NCBI GenBank assembly: GCA_023433755.1
Contig: JAEYUA010000185.1
Span: forward strand, 1-5,608
Source: Bacteroidota bacterium
GTDB lineage: Bacteria; Bacteroidota; Bacteroidia; Chitinophagales; Chitinophagaceae
Reading direction: 5' to 3'
DNA length: 5,608 bases
Below, one piece after another: positions 1-5,608 of this stretch (positions are counted from its first letter, which is position 1; every line of letters starts with the position of its first letter). The notes under the pieces were generated by a model that did no database searches, was not told where the DNA came from, and saw only the letters and a program-made list of their open reading frames with translations. The translations under genes and the position numbers were made by a program.

Positions 1-2262
1 ACGCTGATGGGAAAATATTATTCTGAAAGAGGCAACCGCAGCGTGGTAAACTACCGCGATATCAGCAAACATGTAATTGACGCTTTGGTTGCCACGGAAG
101 ATGAACGTTTCTACGACCACTCCGGCATTGATTTCAAAAGAACCCTGAGTGCCATCGTTTTTATGGGAAGCCGCGGTGGTGGTTCAACTATCACCCAGCA
201 GTTGGCCCTGAACCTTTTTAATGGAGAACGTGCCAGTAACCCTGTAGTTAGGGGCATACAGAAATTGAAAGAGTATGTAATATCCATAAGGCTCGAAAGG
301 AATTTTACCAAAGAGGAGATCATTGCGCTCTATCTCAATGCGGTGCCATTTGGTGATAATGTGTATGGTATCCGGAATGCATCCCGCACATTTTTTTCAA
401 AAGAACCTGACCGCCTTACTGTTGAAGAAGCAGCGGTGCTGGTGGGCATGCTGAAAGGCAACTCCATCTACAATCCCCGTACGCATGCCAAGCAATCGAA
501 GGACCGGCGCAATGTGGTGCTCGGACAAATGGAAAAGAACGGCTATATCACAGCCGCGCAGTTTGAAAAGATGAAACCAATGCCCATCGCCCTTAAATAC
601 AGGAAGATGGATGAAAACAACGGTTACGCGCCTTATTTCCGTGAAGAAGTACTGAAGGATGAAGTGAGAGCAGCTCTCAAAAATCTTGAAAAATCTGACG
701 GTGAATCTTATGATATATACAAGGATGGACTGAAGATCTATACTACCATCAATCCCAAGATGCAGCAATATGCTGAAATAGCGATGGCCCAGCAGATGCC
801 GAATCTTCAGAAAACCCTGAATAACCAGCGGAATATTAAAACGGGAAGCGTTTGGAAAGCACACCAGAACGTACTGGATGCAGCTATGAAGAACAGTGAT
901 CGCTGGCGTAACCTGAAAGACGAAGGATTGACTGAAGAAGAGATCAAAAAAACATTTTCCACCAAAGTGCGCATGAAGATCTTTGCCTGGAATGCCAAGA
1001 GGGAAACCGATACGGTGATGACACCGATGGATTCCATCAAGTATCACAGGCAGATGATACAGTCGGCCTTCATGGTGATGGATCCTACTACCGGTGAAGT
1101 GCGCGCCTGGGTGGGCGGCATTGATTATAAAACCTACAAATTCGACCATGCCAAACTTGGTGTAAAAAGACAGGTAGGTTCTTCCATAAAGCCGCTGTTA
1201 TATGCGAAAGCCATTAATGACCGTGTATTCCAGCCTACCGATATGGTACAGGATGTACAGCAAAGTTTTGGAAAAGGACAACTGGTGCCTGCCACAACAA
1301 AAACCTGCAAGGGAAATACCATCTCCATGGCATCTGCGCTTGCCTGGTCCAAGAACTGCGCAACAGCTTATATCATGAAGGAAGTAGGTACTGAAAATTT
1401 TGTCCGCTTCCTGGAACAGGATCTTAGCATTCCATCCGACATACCGCAATATCCTTCGATTTGCCTGGGTTCCTGCGATCTTTCACTTTACGAGATGATG
1501 TGGGCCTACACCATTTTCCCGGGCCGTGGTGTTTCAACCAAACCCACATTTATCAGCCGCATAGAAGACCGTAACGGCAATGTGATCTACCGCCCGGATT
1601 TCAGCAAATTCCAAAAGGTAGCTATCAGTGAAGCCACCGCTTACAAAACCTACAAGATGATGGAGGGAGTGGTTACAGTTGGCACTGCCAAAAACCTGAT
1701 GCAGAATCTTGGTGCTTCTGAAATGGGTGGAAAGACGGGTACGACCAACGATAACGCCGATGCCTGGTTTATGGGTTATACACCACAACTGCTCGCAGGA
1801 GTATGGATCGGAAGCGACGACCGCTTTATCAGCATCGAAAGTGCTCAGGGTTTTGGCGGTGCCGCAGCCCGGCCTATATGGGAAGCGTTTTTCAAAAAAG
1901 TATATGCTGACAAATCCCTTGGAATAGATAAAAAGGCCACCTTCATTAAACCGGTAGATATGGAAGATGAAACCTATTCCGCCGACAGTTTCTGGTACGA
2001 CCAGGAAGGCATGGATGAAAACATGGATGATGGAATGGGCGCGGATGATTATGGTGTGATTGATACAACTACCTATATACCGCCTGAATCACAAATTCCC
2101 ATTGACGAGGATGCGCCTAAAAAAGATAACAAACCTAAAAAGGACACTGCTGGCAAAACACCCAAAATAGGTGAAGCCAACAAGGCAGAAGACAAGAAAA
2201 AAAAGGGGATCTTCCGGAGGATCTTTGATAAAAAGGATAATAAACCCGAAAATGATTATTGA
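1..2262 (+). CDS. mrcA: Penicillin-binding protein 1A, class A (5' end missing)
   Basis: This bifunctional enzyme polymerises lipid II into glycan strands (GT51 domain) and cross-links the stem peptides (transpeptidase domain) on the outer face of the inner membrane. Numbering from the first visible Met (base 7), the GT51 motifs are EDERF with likely catalytic Glu31, GGGSTITQQ at 57-65, KLKE at 86-89 and RNFTKEEIIALYLN at 98-111. The transpeptidase motifs are SSIK (nucleophile Ser392, Lys395), SKN 448-450 and KTGT 576-579, so both active sites look intact. Residues 230-345 form the linker between the domains. The frame is open to base 1, and the usual N-terminal membrane anchor is absent, so the true start lies upstream and the Met at base 7 is internal. 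The C-terminal tail is acidic (about 651-682) and then lysine-rich (704-747), with KKDNKP occurring twice (705-710 and 742-747). The neighbouring gene is convergent. The function is secure; the symbol is borrowed from E. coli. Confidence 0.96.
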   Translation, partial: TLMGKYYSERGNRSVVNYRDISKHVIDALVATEDERFYDHSGIDFKRTLSAIVFMGSRGGGSTITQQLALNLFNGERASNPVVRGIQKLKEYVISIRLERNFTKEEIIALYLNAVPFGDNVYGIRNASRTFFSKEPDRLTVEEAAVLVGMLKGNSIYNPRTHAKQSKDRRNVVLGQMEKNGYITAAQFEKMKPMPIALKYRKMDENNGYAPYFREEVLKDEVRAALKNLEKSDGESYDIYKDGLKIYTTINPKMQQYAEIAMAQQMPNLQKTLNNQRNIKTGSVWKAHQNVLDAAMKNSDRWRNLKDEGLTEEEIKKTFSTKVRMKIFAWNAKRETDTVMTPMDSIKYHRQMIQSAFMVMDPTTGEVRAWVGGIDYKTYKFDHAKLGVKRQVGSSIKPLLYAKAINDRVFQPTDMVQDVQQSFGKGQLVPATTKTCKGNTISMASALAWSKNCATAYIMKEVGTENFVRFLEQDLSIPSDIPQYPSICLGSCDLSLYEMMWAYTIFPGRGVSTKPTFISRIEDRNGNVIYRPDFSKFQKVAISEATAYKTYKMMEGVVTVGTAKNLMQNLGASEMGGKTGTTNDNADAWFMGYTPQLLAGVWIGSDDRFISIESAQGFGGAAARPIWEAFFKKVYADKSLGIDKKATFIKPVDMEDETYSADSFWYDQEGMDENMDDGMGADDYGVIDTTTYIPPESQIPIDEDAPKKDNKPKKDTAGKTPKIGEANKAEDKKKKGIFRRIFDKKDNKPENDY

Positions 2263-2276
2263 CCATCCGGCTTTTT

Positions 2277-2300
2277 GAAACCCTCCCCCCGGAGGGTTTC
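2277..2300. terminator. Hairpin terminator between convergent genes
   Basis: A perfect 10-bp inverted repeat, GAAACCCTCC (2277-2286) and GGAGGGTTTC (2291-2300), encloses a CCCC loop. It begins 14 bases after the stop of the penicillin-binding protein gene and ends 4 bases before the stop of the opposing DUF4846 gene. On the + strand the 3' arm ends in TTTC and is followed by TGCTTTATTC, a moderate T-rich tail. On the - strand the hairpin is followed by an A-run, so termination in that direction would rely on the TTT inside the arm. I infer that it serves the penicillin-binding protein transcript best and may stop both. Confidence 0.72.
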
Positions 2301-2304
2301 TGCT

Positions 2305-3093
2305 TTATTCAAACCTCCCTAACTGGTAATTACTGAACCGGTAACTGGCGGTTTCAATTGCTCCTTCGGAAAGGCTGTGCCAGGGATCCCTGCCTTCACT
2401 TTTGTGATTTCTTAAAACATAAATGGATTGGGCGGGTGTATATCCTTCCGCGAGCCTGAAGACTTTTTTACCCTCAGCATCAGTTGCTGCATCAATGATG
2501 ATGAAACAATGTCCCGGGCTGCCCGGATAGATCACTACCGTTCCAACAGAAAATCCGTGAGCTTTTTTCAACTCCTTTGCCAGGGAAATGGTGCCGGCAT
2601 AAGTATAAACTATATCGAGGTACTGTCGTAATGAAGCATGGGTTTTCTGTACAGGTTCACGGTTTATAAACACTACCTGGCTGCCTCTTGGTACCGGTCT
2701 TTTTCCTTTGCAATAATCATCAAAAGAATATAACAGGCCATTGGTGAAATGAAAGGCTATCTCCGAAAAACGTTTTTGCCCGAAAAGGTATTCAGCGCGG
2801 AGCCGCATGATGGCATCAGCGCATTGCTGCAAGTCTTTTTTACCCACATCAAAGGGAATCACCCCTGCCTGCTTATGCTGGTCATCCACAGGCCTTCCCC
2901 GGTAATCCACCACTACGGAATCCACCACGGGCAGGTGCTGAAGAAAATATTCCCAGCTATCTTTTTCAAAAATTTCCGGAACAGGATCAGAATTTCCTGC
3001 ATCCATTTCAAGGGAGGCGTTTGGCATTGATAGTATGGAAGGCTGGCCACATTGCAGCAGGCAGGTGCAAAGGGCAATGGAGATCATTCTCAT
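2305..3093 (-). CDS. DUF4846 domain-containing protein, probably exported
   Basis: This 262-residue protein matches my memory of the DUF4846 family across nearly its full length. Diagnostic segments are SWEYFLQHLP (46-55), QQCADAIMRLRAEYL (89-103), YPGSPGHCFIIIDAA (189-203), LAEGYTPAQSIYVLRN (214-229) and the DPW near 236-238. The molecular function of the family is not known to me. The N-terminus is short and hydrophobic after Arg2 (ISIALCTCLLQC), which suggests export and possibly lipidation at Cys15. However, Gln at the -1 position is unusual for a lipobox, so a Sec signal peptide or a divergent lipobox are both open. ATG at 3091-3093 is the best start: the frame stays open upstream to a stop at 3160-3162, but I find no ATG, GTG or TTG there. 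No Shine-Dalgarno-like sequence precedes it. It converges on the penicillin-binding protein gene and diverges from the acidic protein gene, so it is probably transcribed alone. Cys91 and His195 could be an active-site pair, which is inference only. Confidence 0.88.
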   Translation of the reverse strand: MRMISIALCTCLLQCGQPSILSMPNASLEMDAGNSDPVPEIFEKDSWEYFLQHLPVVDSVVVDYRGRPVDDQHKQAGVIPFDVGKKDLQQCADAIMRLRAEYLFGQKRFSEIAFHFTNGLLYSFDDYCKGKRPVPRGSQVVFINREPVQKTHASLRQYLDIVYTYAGTISLAKELKKAHGFSVGTVVIYPGSPGHCFIIIDAATDAEGKKVFRLAEGYTPAQSIYVLRNHKSEGRDPWHSLSEGAIETASYRFSNYQLGRFE

Positions 3094-3164
3094 GCAGGAC
3101 TTTACGGTGAGATGCCCGGAGCACCGGTTTCCACAAAGCGCTAAGATTATTTTTACCGTTTATT

Positions 3165-3207
3165 CATGCCAGTTAGAAAGATGGGGCGGGCATGCAACTG
3201 CGGCATG
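3165..3207. repeat. Imperfect dyad in the divergent intergenic region
   Basis: CATGCCAGTT at 3165-3174 is the reverse complement of AACT(GC)GGCATG at 3196-3207, apart from the two extra bases in parentheses. This gives 10 pairs with a 2-base bulge and a 21-base loop. The loop itself ends in the palindrome GCATGC (3190-3195), so the GCATG word recurs three times within 43 bases. It lies between the divergent DUF4846 and acidic-protein genes, 31-73 bases ahead of the latter's chosen start. It could be an operator or a leader RNA fold, or it could be chance. Confidence 0.3.
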
Positions 3208-3237
3208 ACATTTTCAGTAATTCACAAAAATCAGCTT

Positions 3238-3807
3238 ATGTCAAACGATCGCAATAAAGACCAGGCAAAACAAAACCCGGAAAATAATCCATCCAAAGCC
3301 ATGGATAGCAAAAAAGAAGTGGAACAGTCAAAGGATCCCCGGACTGACCAGGACTTTCCCGGCTACCCCCACTATCCTGCACGTGAGGATATCATGGACC
3401 AGCGTACGGGTACGCACAAGGTGAATGTGGATGTGGAAAATCTTCCCAGCGGCAGGAACGCCACCGGCGTAAACCAGCGGTTCGTAAAACCCGGGGAGCA
3501 GCCTGGCGAAAATGCACCAGGAAACACAGATAATGATGATGAGCTGGGTTTGCAAATGGGAACAGATGCAGATGTGGATGAAGACGACCTGGAGATACTG
3601 AATGCGACAAATGCAGAGATCGGCACTCCGCAGAACGTTTCGAATGAAGACCTGAATACTGACCTAGATGTTCCCGGCAGCGAACTGGATGATGAGAATG
3701 AAAGTATAGGGGAAGAGGACGAGGAAAATAATTATTACAGCCTGGGAGGCGACCGGCACGAATCACAGGAGGAGGATCCTTATTCGGGTCCTGTGAGGGA
3801 ATCCTGA
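3238..3807 (+). CDS. Acidic, probably disordered protein of unknown function
   Basis: The product is 189 residues with no Cys or Trp. I count 48 Asp/Glu against 16 Lys/Arg, and residues 85-172 contain no Lys or Arg at all. Most of it is predicted to be disordered from composition (Asn, Gly, Pro, Ser, Asp, Glu). Two segments look constrained: DFPGYPHYPAREDIMD (39-54), followed by VNVDVENLP (62-70), and the C-terminal LDVPGSELDDENESIGEED (143-161) leading to NNYYSLGGDRHE (164-175). I associate both with a Bacteroidota-restricted hypothetical family, from memory only. There is no signal peptide or membrane segment, so it is likely cytoplasmic. I prefer ATG 3238 over the in-frame ATG at 3166. The extra 24 residues would be basic with two Cys, unlike the rest, and they overlap the dyad at 3165-3207. 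The lipoprotein gene follows after one base, indicating co-translation. No function is assigned. Confidence 0.82.
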   Translation: MSNDRNKDQAKQNPENNPSKAMDSKKEVEQSKDPRTDQDFPGYPHYPAREDIMDQRTGTHKVNVDVENLPSGRNATGVNQRFVKPGEQPGENAPGNTDNDDELGLQMGTDADVDEDDLEILNATNAEIGTPQNVSNEDLNTDLDVPGSELDDENESIGEEDEENNYYSLGGDRHESQEEDPYSGPVRES

Positions 3808-3808
3808 T

Positions 3809-4219
3809 ATGAAAAGAATAAGCGCATTTTTATTATTGATGGCTGCCTGGTTCACCTGGGGTTGCGATCCTATGCGAAGGATCAATATGAAGAACCGCAC
3901 GGATGAAAAAGCGGAGATCATCTGGCATATTATGGAGGACAGTATTTTGAGCAGTCCTTTATACATAAGCAATTCACAAAAAGTAAAATTTGAATTGTTG
4001 CCCGGAGGCCGGTCGCGTGATATTAAAATGTCATTCGGCATGGGTAACTGGTCGCCCCGCTATCTTAAATCAGTGATCGACGATCTTGATTCAGTGGAGA
4101 TCAGGTGGAACAACAAGTACGCGGTACTTAGGTCGCACGAAGAAATGTATGAGTATCTTTCTGCGCGTAGGCGCACGCCTGATAAAAGTAAGATCCAGAT
4201 CGTTTTCAAAAAAGACTGA
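3809..4219 (+). CDS. Small lipoprotein of unknown function
   Basis: The 136-residue product begins with a lipoprotein signal: basic MKR, a hydrophobic stretch ISAFLLLMAAWF, then a lipobox-like FTWGC with Cys19 as the likely lipidated residue. Mature residues 20-136 contain RINMKNRTDEKAEIIWHIMEDS (24-45), then LYISNSQKVKFELLPGG (51-67), a pattern suggesting a small beta-rich domain. A KSVIDDLDSVEIRWNN segment (87-102) and a basic C-terminus follow. I recall similar hypothetical proteins in Chitinophagaceae but no characterised member. Position +2 is Asp20. In E. coli that would favour inner-membrane retention, but this rule is not dependable in Bacteroidota. I see no acidic surface-export signal right after the Cys; the mature start is DPMRR. 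The start codon sits one base after the upstream stop, with no separate ribosome-binding site visible, so translation is probably coupled to the acidic protein gene. Function unknown. Confidence 0.84.
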   Translation: MKRISAFLLLMAAWFTWGCDPMRRINMKNRTDEKAEIIWHIMEDSILSSPLYISNSQKVKFELLPGGRSRDIKMSFGMGNWSPRYLKSVIDDLDSVEIRWNNKYAVLRSHEEMYEYLSARRRTPDKSKIQIVFKKD

Positions 4220-4329
4220 CGTGTTACGCCCCCGGCGATTCATCATTTTCAATTAACTTTAAATGGTATCAGATTTACGAACTAACCTGGCCGTTCTGAA
4301 AAGTACGGAAGTGTAAACCGATTGTTTTA

Positions 4330-5608
4330 GTGGAAACCAGATCAAAAACCACCCCCCTCCTTTCCGACCTCAAACACCTGCCTGCTTTTGCAGCTTATAT
4401 TCTTGGGCATCGCCTGCATGATTATATAGTTAAACTCCTGGAAAGTTCCAGGCTGTTTAATCTTCCTTTGTTGAAATATATATCGCACCTGGATGAACAG
4501 GAACTCCTTGAACTCGGAAAAACAACTTCAATCGAACTTCTTGAATTTCTTGCTGCAAATAAAGCCCAGGAACAAATTGAGCATAGCGTAAGGTCCTGGA
4601 TGGCCAACCAGCTACCTGTAGTGGGCAGGATGGAGATCACCGCAGAAGATATCAACCTGCTAACCTATATCAGGAAGAAAGTCTTTCTTGACCTGGCACC
4701 GGAATATTCAAGAGATATGGAGCAGTTACTTGAACTGGTGAAGGAGATTGACCTGTTCCACATGTATTCCGAAATGGCATCCACCAATGCCTACATCAAT
4801 TTATTGAAAGAAAATATTGATGAAAAAACGCACATGGTGGAAAAAGTGAATGCCACCATTCCCGGTGCCGTTTATGTTTTTGACGTAACGGAAAAAAAAG
4901 GAATCTATTCAAATGATAAACTCCGTGAGGTAATTGGTTACTCACAGGAGCAACTGAATGGTTCCGGTGATGTGCTGCAGCACCTGGTTCATCCTGCAGA
5001 CAGGGAAGCCATGAGAGAAAGCCAGCAGGAAGTACTGAAGGCTCCTGATGGCGCCATCATAACCTATAAATACCGCTTCCAGATGCCTGACGGCAGTTTT
5101 ACCTGGCTGCGTAATTATGAATCAGTCTTCAAACGAAACGAAGATGGCAGCGTTCGCGAAAAGATCGGCATCACACTCAATATAGATAAGGAGCAGACCA
5201 TTGAGGCTGAACTGGTGGAAAGCGAAAAAAGATACAGGGAAGCCGAAGCGCTTACCCATATCGGTAATTATATCTGGGATCCTTCCACCAACCTGGTTAA
5301 ATGGTCCGATGAACTTTACCGCATTCATGATCTCGAGCCTTCAGGCTCCAGGCTTGATTTTGATTTCATCAGGAAATTCAACCATCCTGAAGATGTTCAA
5401 AATACTATGGATGTGTTGAACAAGGCCATCACCACAAAATCTGCATTTGATTTTTATTACCGCATCATTACATCAAAAGGACAGGAAAAGGTTTTACATG
5501 CAAGGGGTAACATGCGGCTGGATGAAAATGGAGAAATCCATGTTATTATGGGGACCTGCCAGGATGTGACAGAAAAACAAAACCTGATCAGAAGTTTAAG
5601 CGAAAAAG
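4330..5608 (+). CDS. Multi-PAS sensor protein, probable histidine kinase (3' end missing)
   Basis: The frame runs from GTG 4330 to the window edge (426 codons visible). Residues 1-170 are mostly helical with no membrane segment, including DEQELLELGKTTSIELLEFL (55-74) and EDINLLTYIRKKVFLDLAPE (106-125). PAS1 spans about 174-288, with VYVFDV near its start, HPADRE at 221-226 and the PAC strand region YRFQMPDGSFTWLR (248-261). PAS2 spans about 298-417, with THIGNYIWDPSTN (309-321), WSDELYRIHDLEP (325-337), HPEDV (352-356) and the closing GTCQDVTEKQ (408-417). This arrangement is typical of cytoplasmic Bacteroidota sensor histidine kinases, and a His-kinase module would be expected beyond 5608; its presence is inferred. 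The in-frame stop at 4297-4299 bounds the start, and the first in-frame ATG (4600) would delete half the N-terminal region, so GTG is chosen. The 110-base gap from the lipoprotein gene suggests a separate transcript. Confidence 0.87.
   Translation, partial: METRSKTTPLLSDLKHLPAFAAYILGHRLHDYIVKLLESSRLFNLPLLKYISHLDEQELLELGKTTSIELLEFLAANKAQEQIEHSVRSWMANQLPVVGRMEITAEDINLLTYIRKKVFLDLAPEYSRDMEQLLELVKEIDLFHMYSEMASTNAYINLLKENIDEKTHMVEKVNATIPGAVYVFDVTEKKGIYSNDKLREVIGYSQEQLNGSGDVLQHLVHPADREAMRESQQEVLKAPDGAIITYKYRFQMPDGSFTWLRNYESVFKRNEDGSVREKIGITLNIDKEQTIEAELVESEKRYREAEALTHIGNYIWDPSTNLVKWSDELYRIHDLEPSGSRLDFDFIRKFNHPEDVQNTMDVLNKAITTKSAFDFYYRIITSKGQEKVLHARGNMRLDENGEIHVIMGTCQDVTEKQNLIRSLSEK

Noticed and set aside
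397..1149. 250-codon open frame on the - strand inside the penicillin-binding protein gene
   Set aside because: It is antisense to a confidently identified gene with intact motifs, its translation is His/Phe/Ile-rich without recognisable domains, and nothing suggests initiation.
2749..3030. 93-codon open frame on the + strand opposite the DUF4846 gene
   Set aside because: It lies wholly within a recognised gene on the other strand and has no recognisable domain or signal.
3148..3155. TATTTTTA as a Bacteroidota -7 element (TAnnTTTG, 7 of 8)
   Set aside because: No TTTG or TTG lies at the expected 19-21 base spacing upstream, and such an AT-rich match is common by chance.
3166..3237. 24-residue N-terminal extension of the acidic protein from ATG 3166
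   Set aside because: The added residues are basic and contain two Cys, unlike the rest of the protein, and they coincide with an inverted repeat. ATG 3238 gives a coherent N-terminus.
3392..3766. 124-codon open frame on the - strand opposite the acidic protein gene
   Set aside because: The overlapping + frame has family-like segments and a coherent composition. Asp/Glu-rich codons on one strand readily leave stop-free shadows on the other.
4227..4237. CGCC-CCC-GGCG as a terminator after the lipoprotein gene
   Set aside because: The stem has only four pairs and a 3-base loop, and the following ATTCATCATTTTC is not a clear T-tract.
4254..4261. TAACTTTA as a -7 element for the PAS protein gene
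   Set aside because: It is 7 of 8 to the consensus but the expected -33 region is GC-rich with no TTG, so I cannot support a promoter call.
1..5608. CRISPR array, insertion sequence, tRNA/rRNA or phage/defence cluster
   Set aside because: I saw no direct-repeat arrays, transposase motifs, terminal inverted repeats or RNA-gene sequences. The window is filled by the five genes described.

Overview
The window looks like a chromosomal segment of a Bacteroidota bacterium, most likely from the Chitinophagaceae or a close relative. The reasons are the Bacteroidota-type class A penicillin-binding protein, a DUF4846 protein, an acidic disordered protein family and a multi-PAS sensor style that I associate with this group, and the absence of Shine-Dalgarno-like sites before the starts. 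The taxonomic call rests on remembered family resemblance, not on a search.

Layout: (1) 1-2262 (+), the bulk of a bifunctional penicillin-binding protein 1A whose start lies before the window. (2) 2263-2304, a 42-base convergent gap filled by a perfect 10-bp hairpin, read as the terminator. (3) 2305-3093 (-), a DUF4846 protein with a short export-signal-like N-terminus. (4) 3094-3237, a divergent intergenic region with an imperfect dyad. (5) 3238-3807 (+), a strongly acidic, probably disordered protein of 189 residues. (6) 3809-4219 (+), a 136-residue lipoprotein that starts one base after the previous stop codon. (7) 4220-4329, a 110-base gap with nothing I can support. (8) 4330 to beyond 5608 (+), a GTG-started cytoplasmic sensor protein: a helical N-terminal region of about 170 residues, then two PAS/PAC domains, cut by the window end before any kinase domain.

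How they fit: the left half is envelope-related (peptidoglycan synthesis, then a probably exported DUF4846 protein). The acidic protein and the lipoprotein look like a translationally coupled pair of unknown function. The PAS protein appears to be a separate transcription unit. I see no mobile element, CRISPR array, RNA gene, phage gene or defence system. The most informative loose ends are the uncharacterised N-terminal region of the PAS protein, the acidic protein/lipoprotein pair, and the possible Cys/His hydrolase-like layout of the DUF4846 protein.
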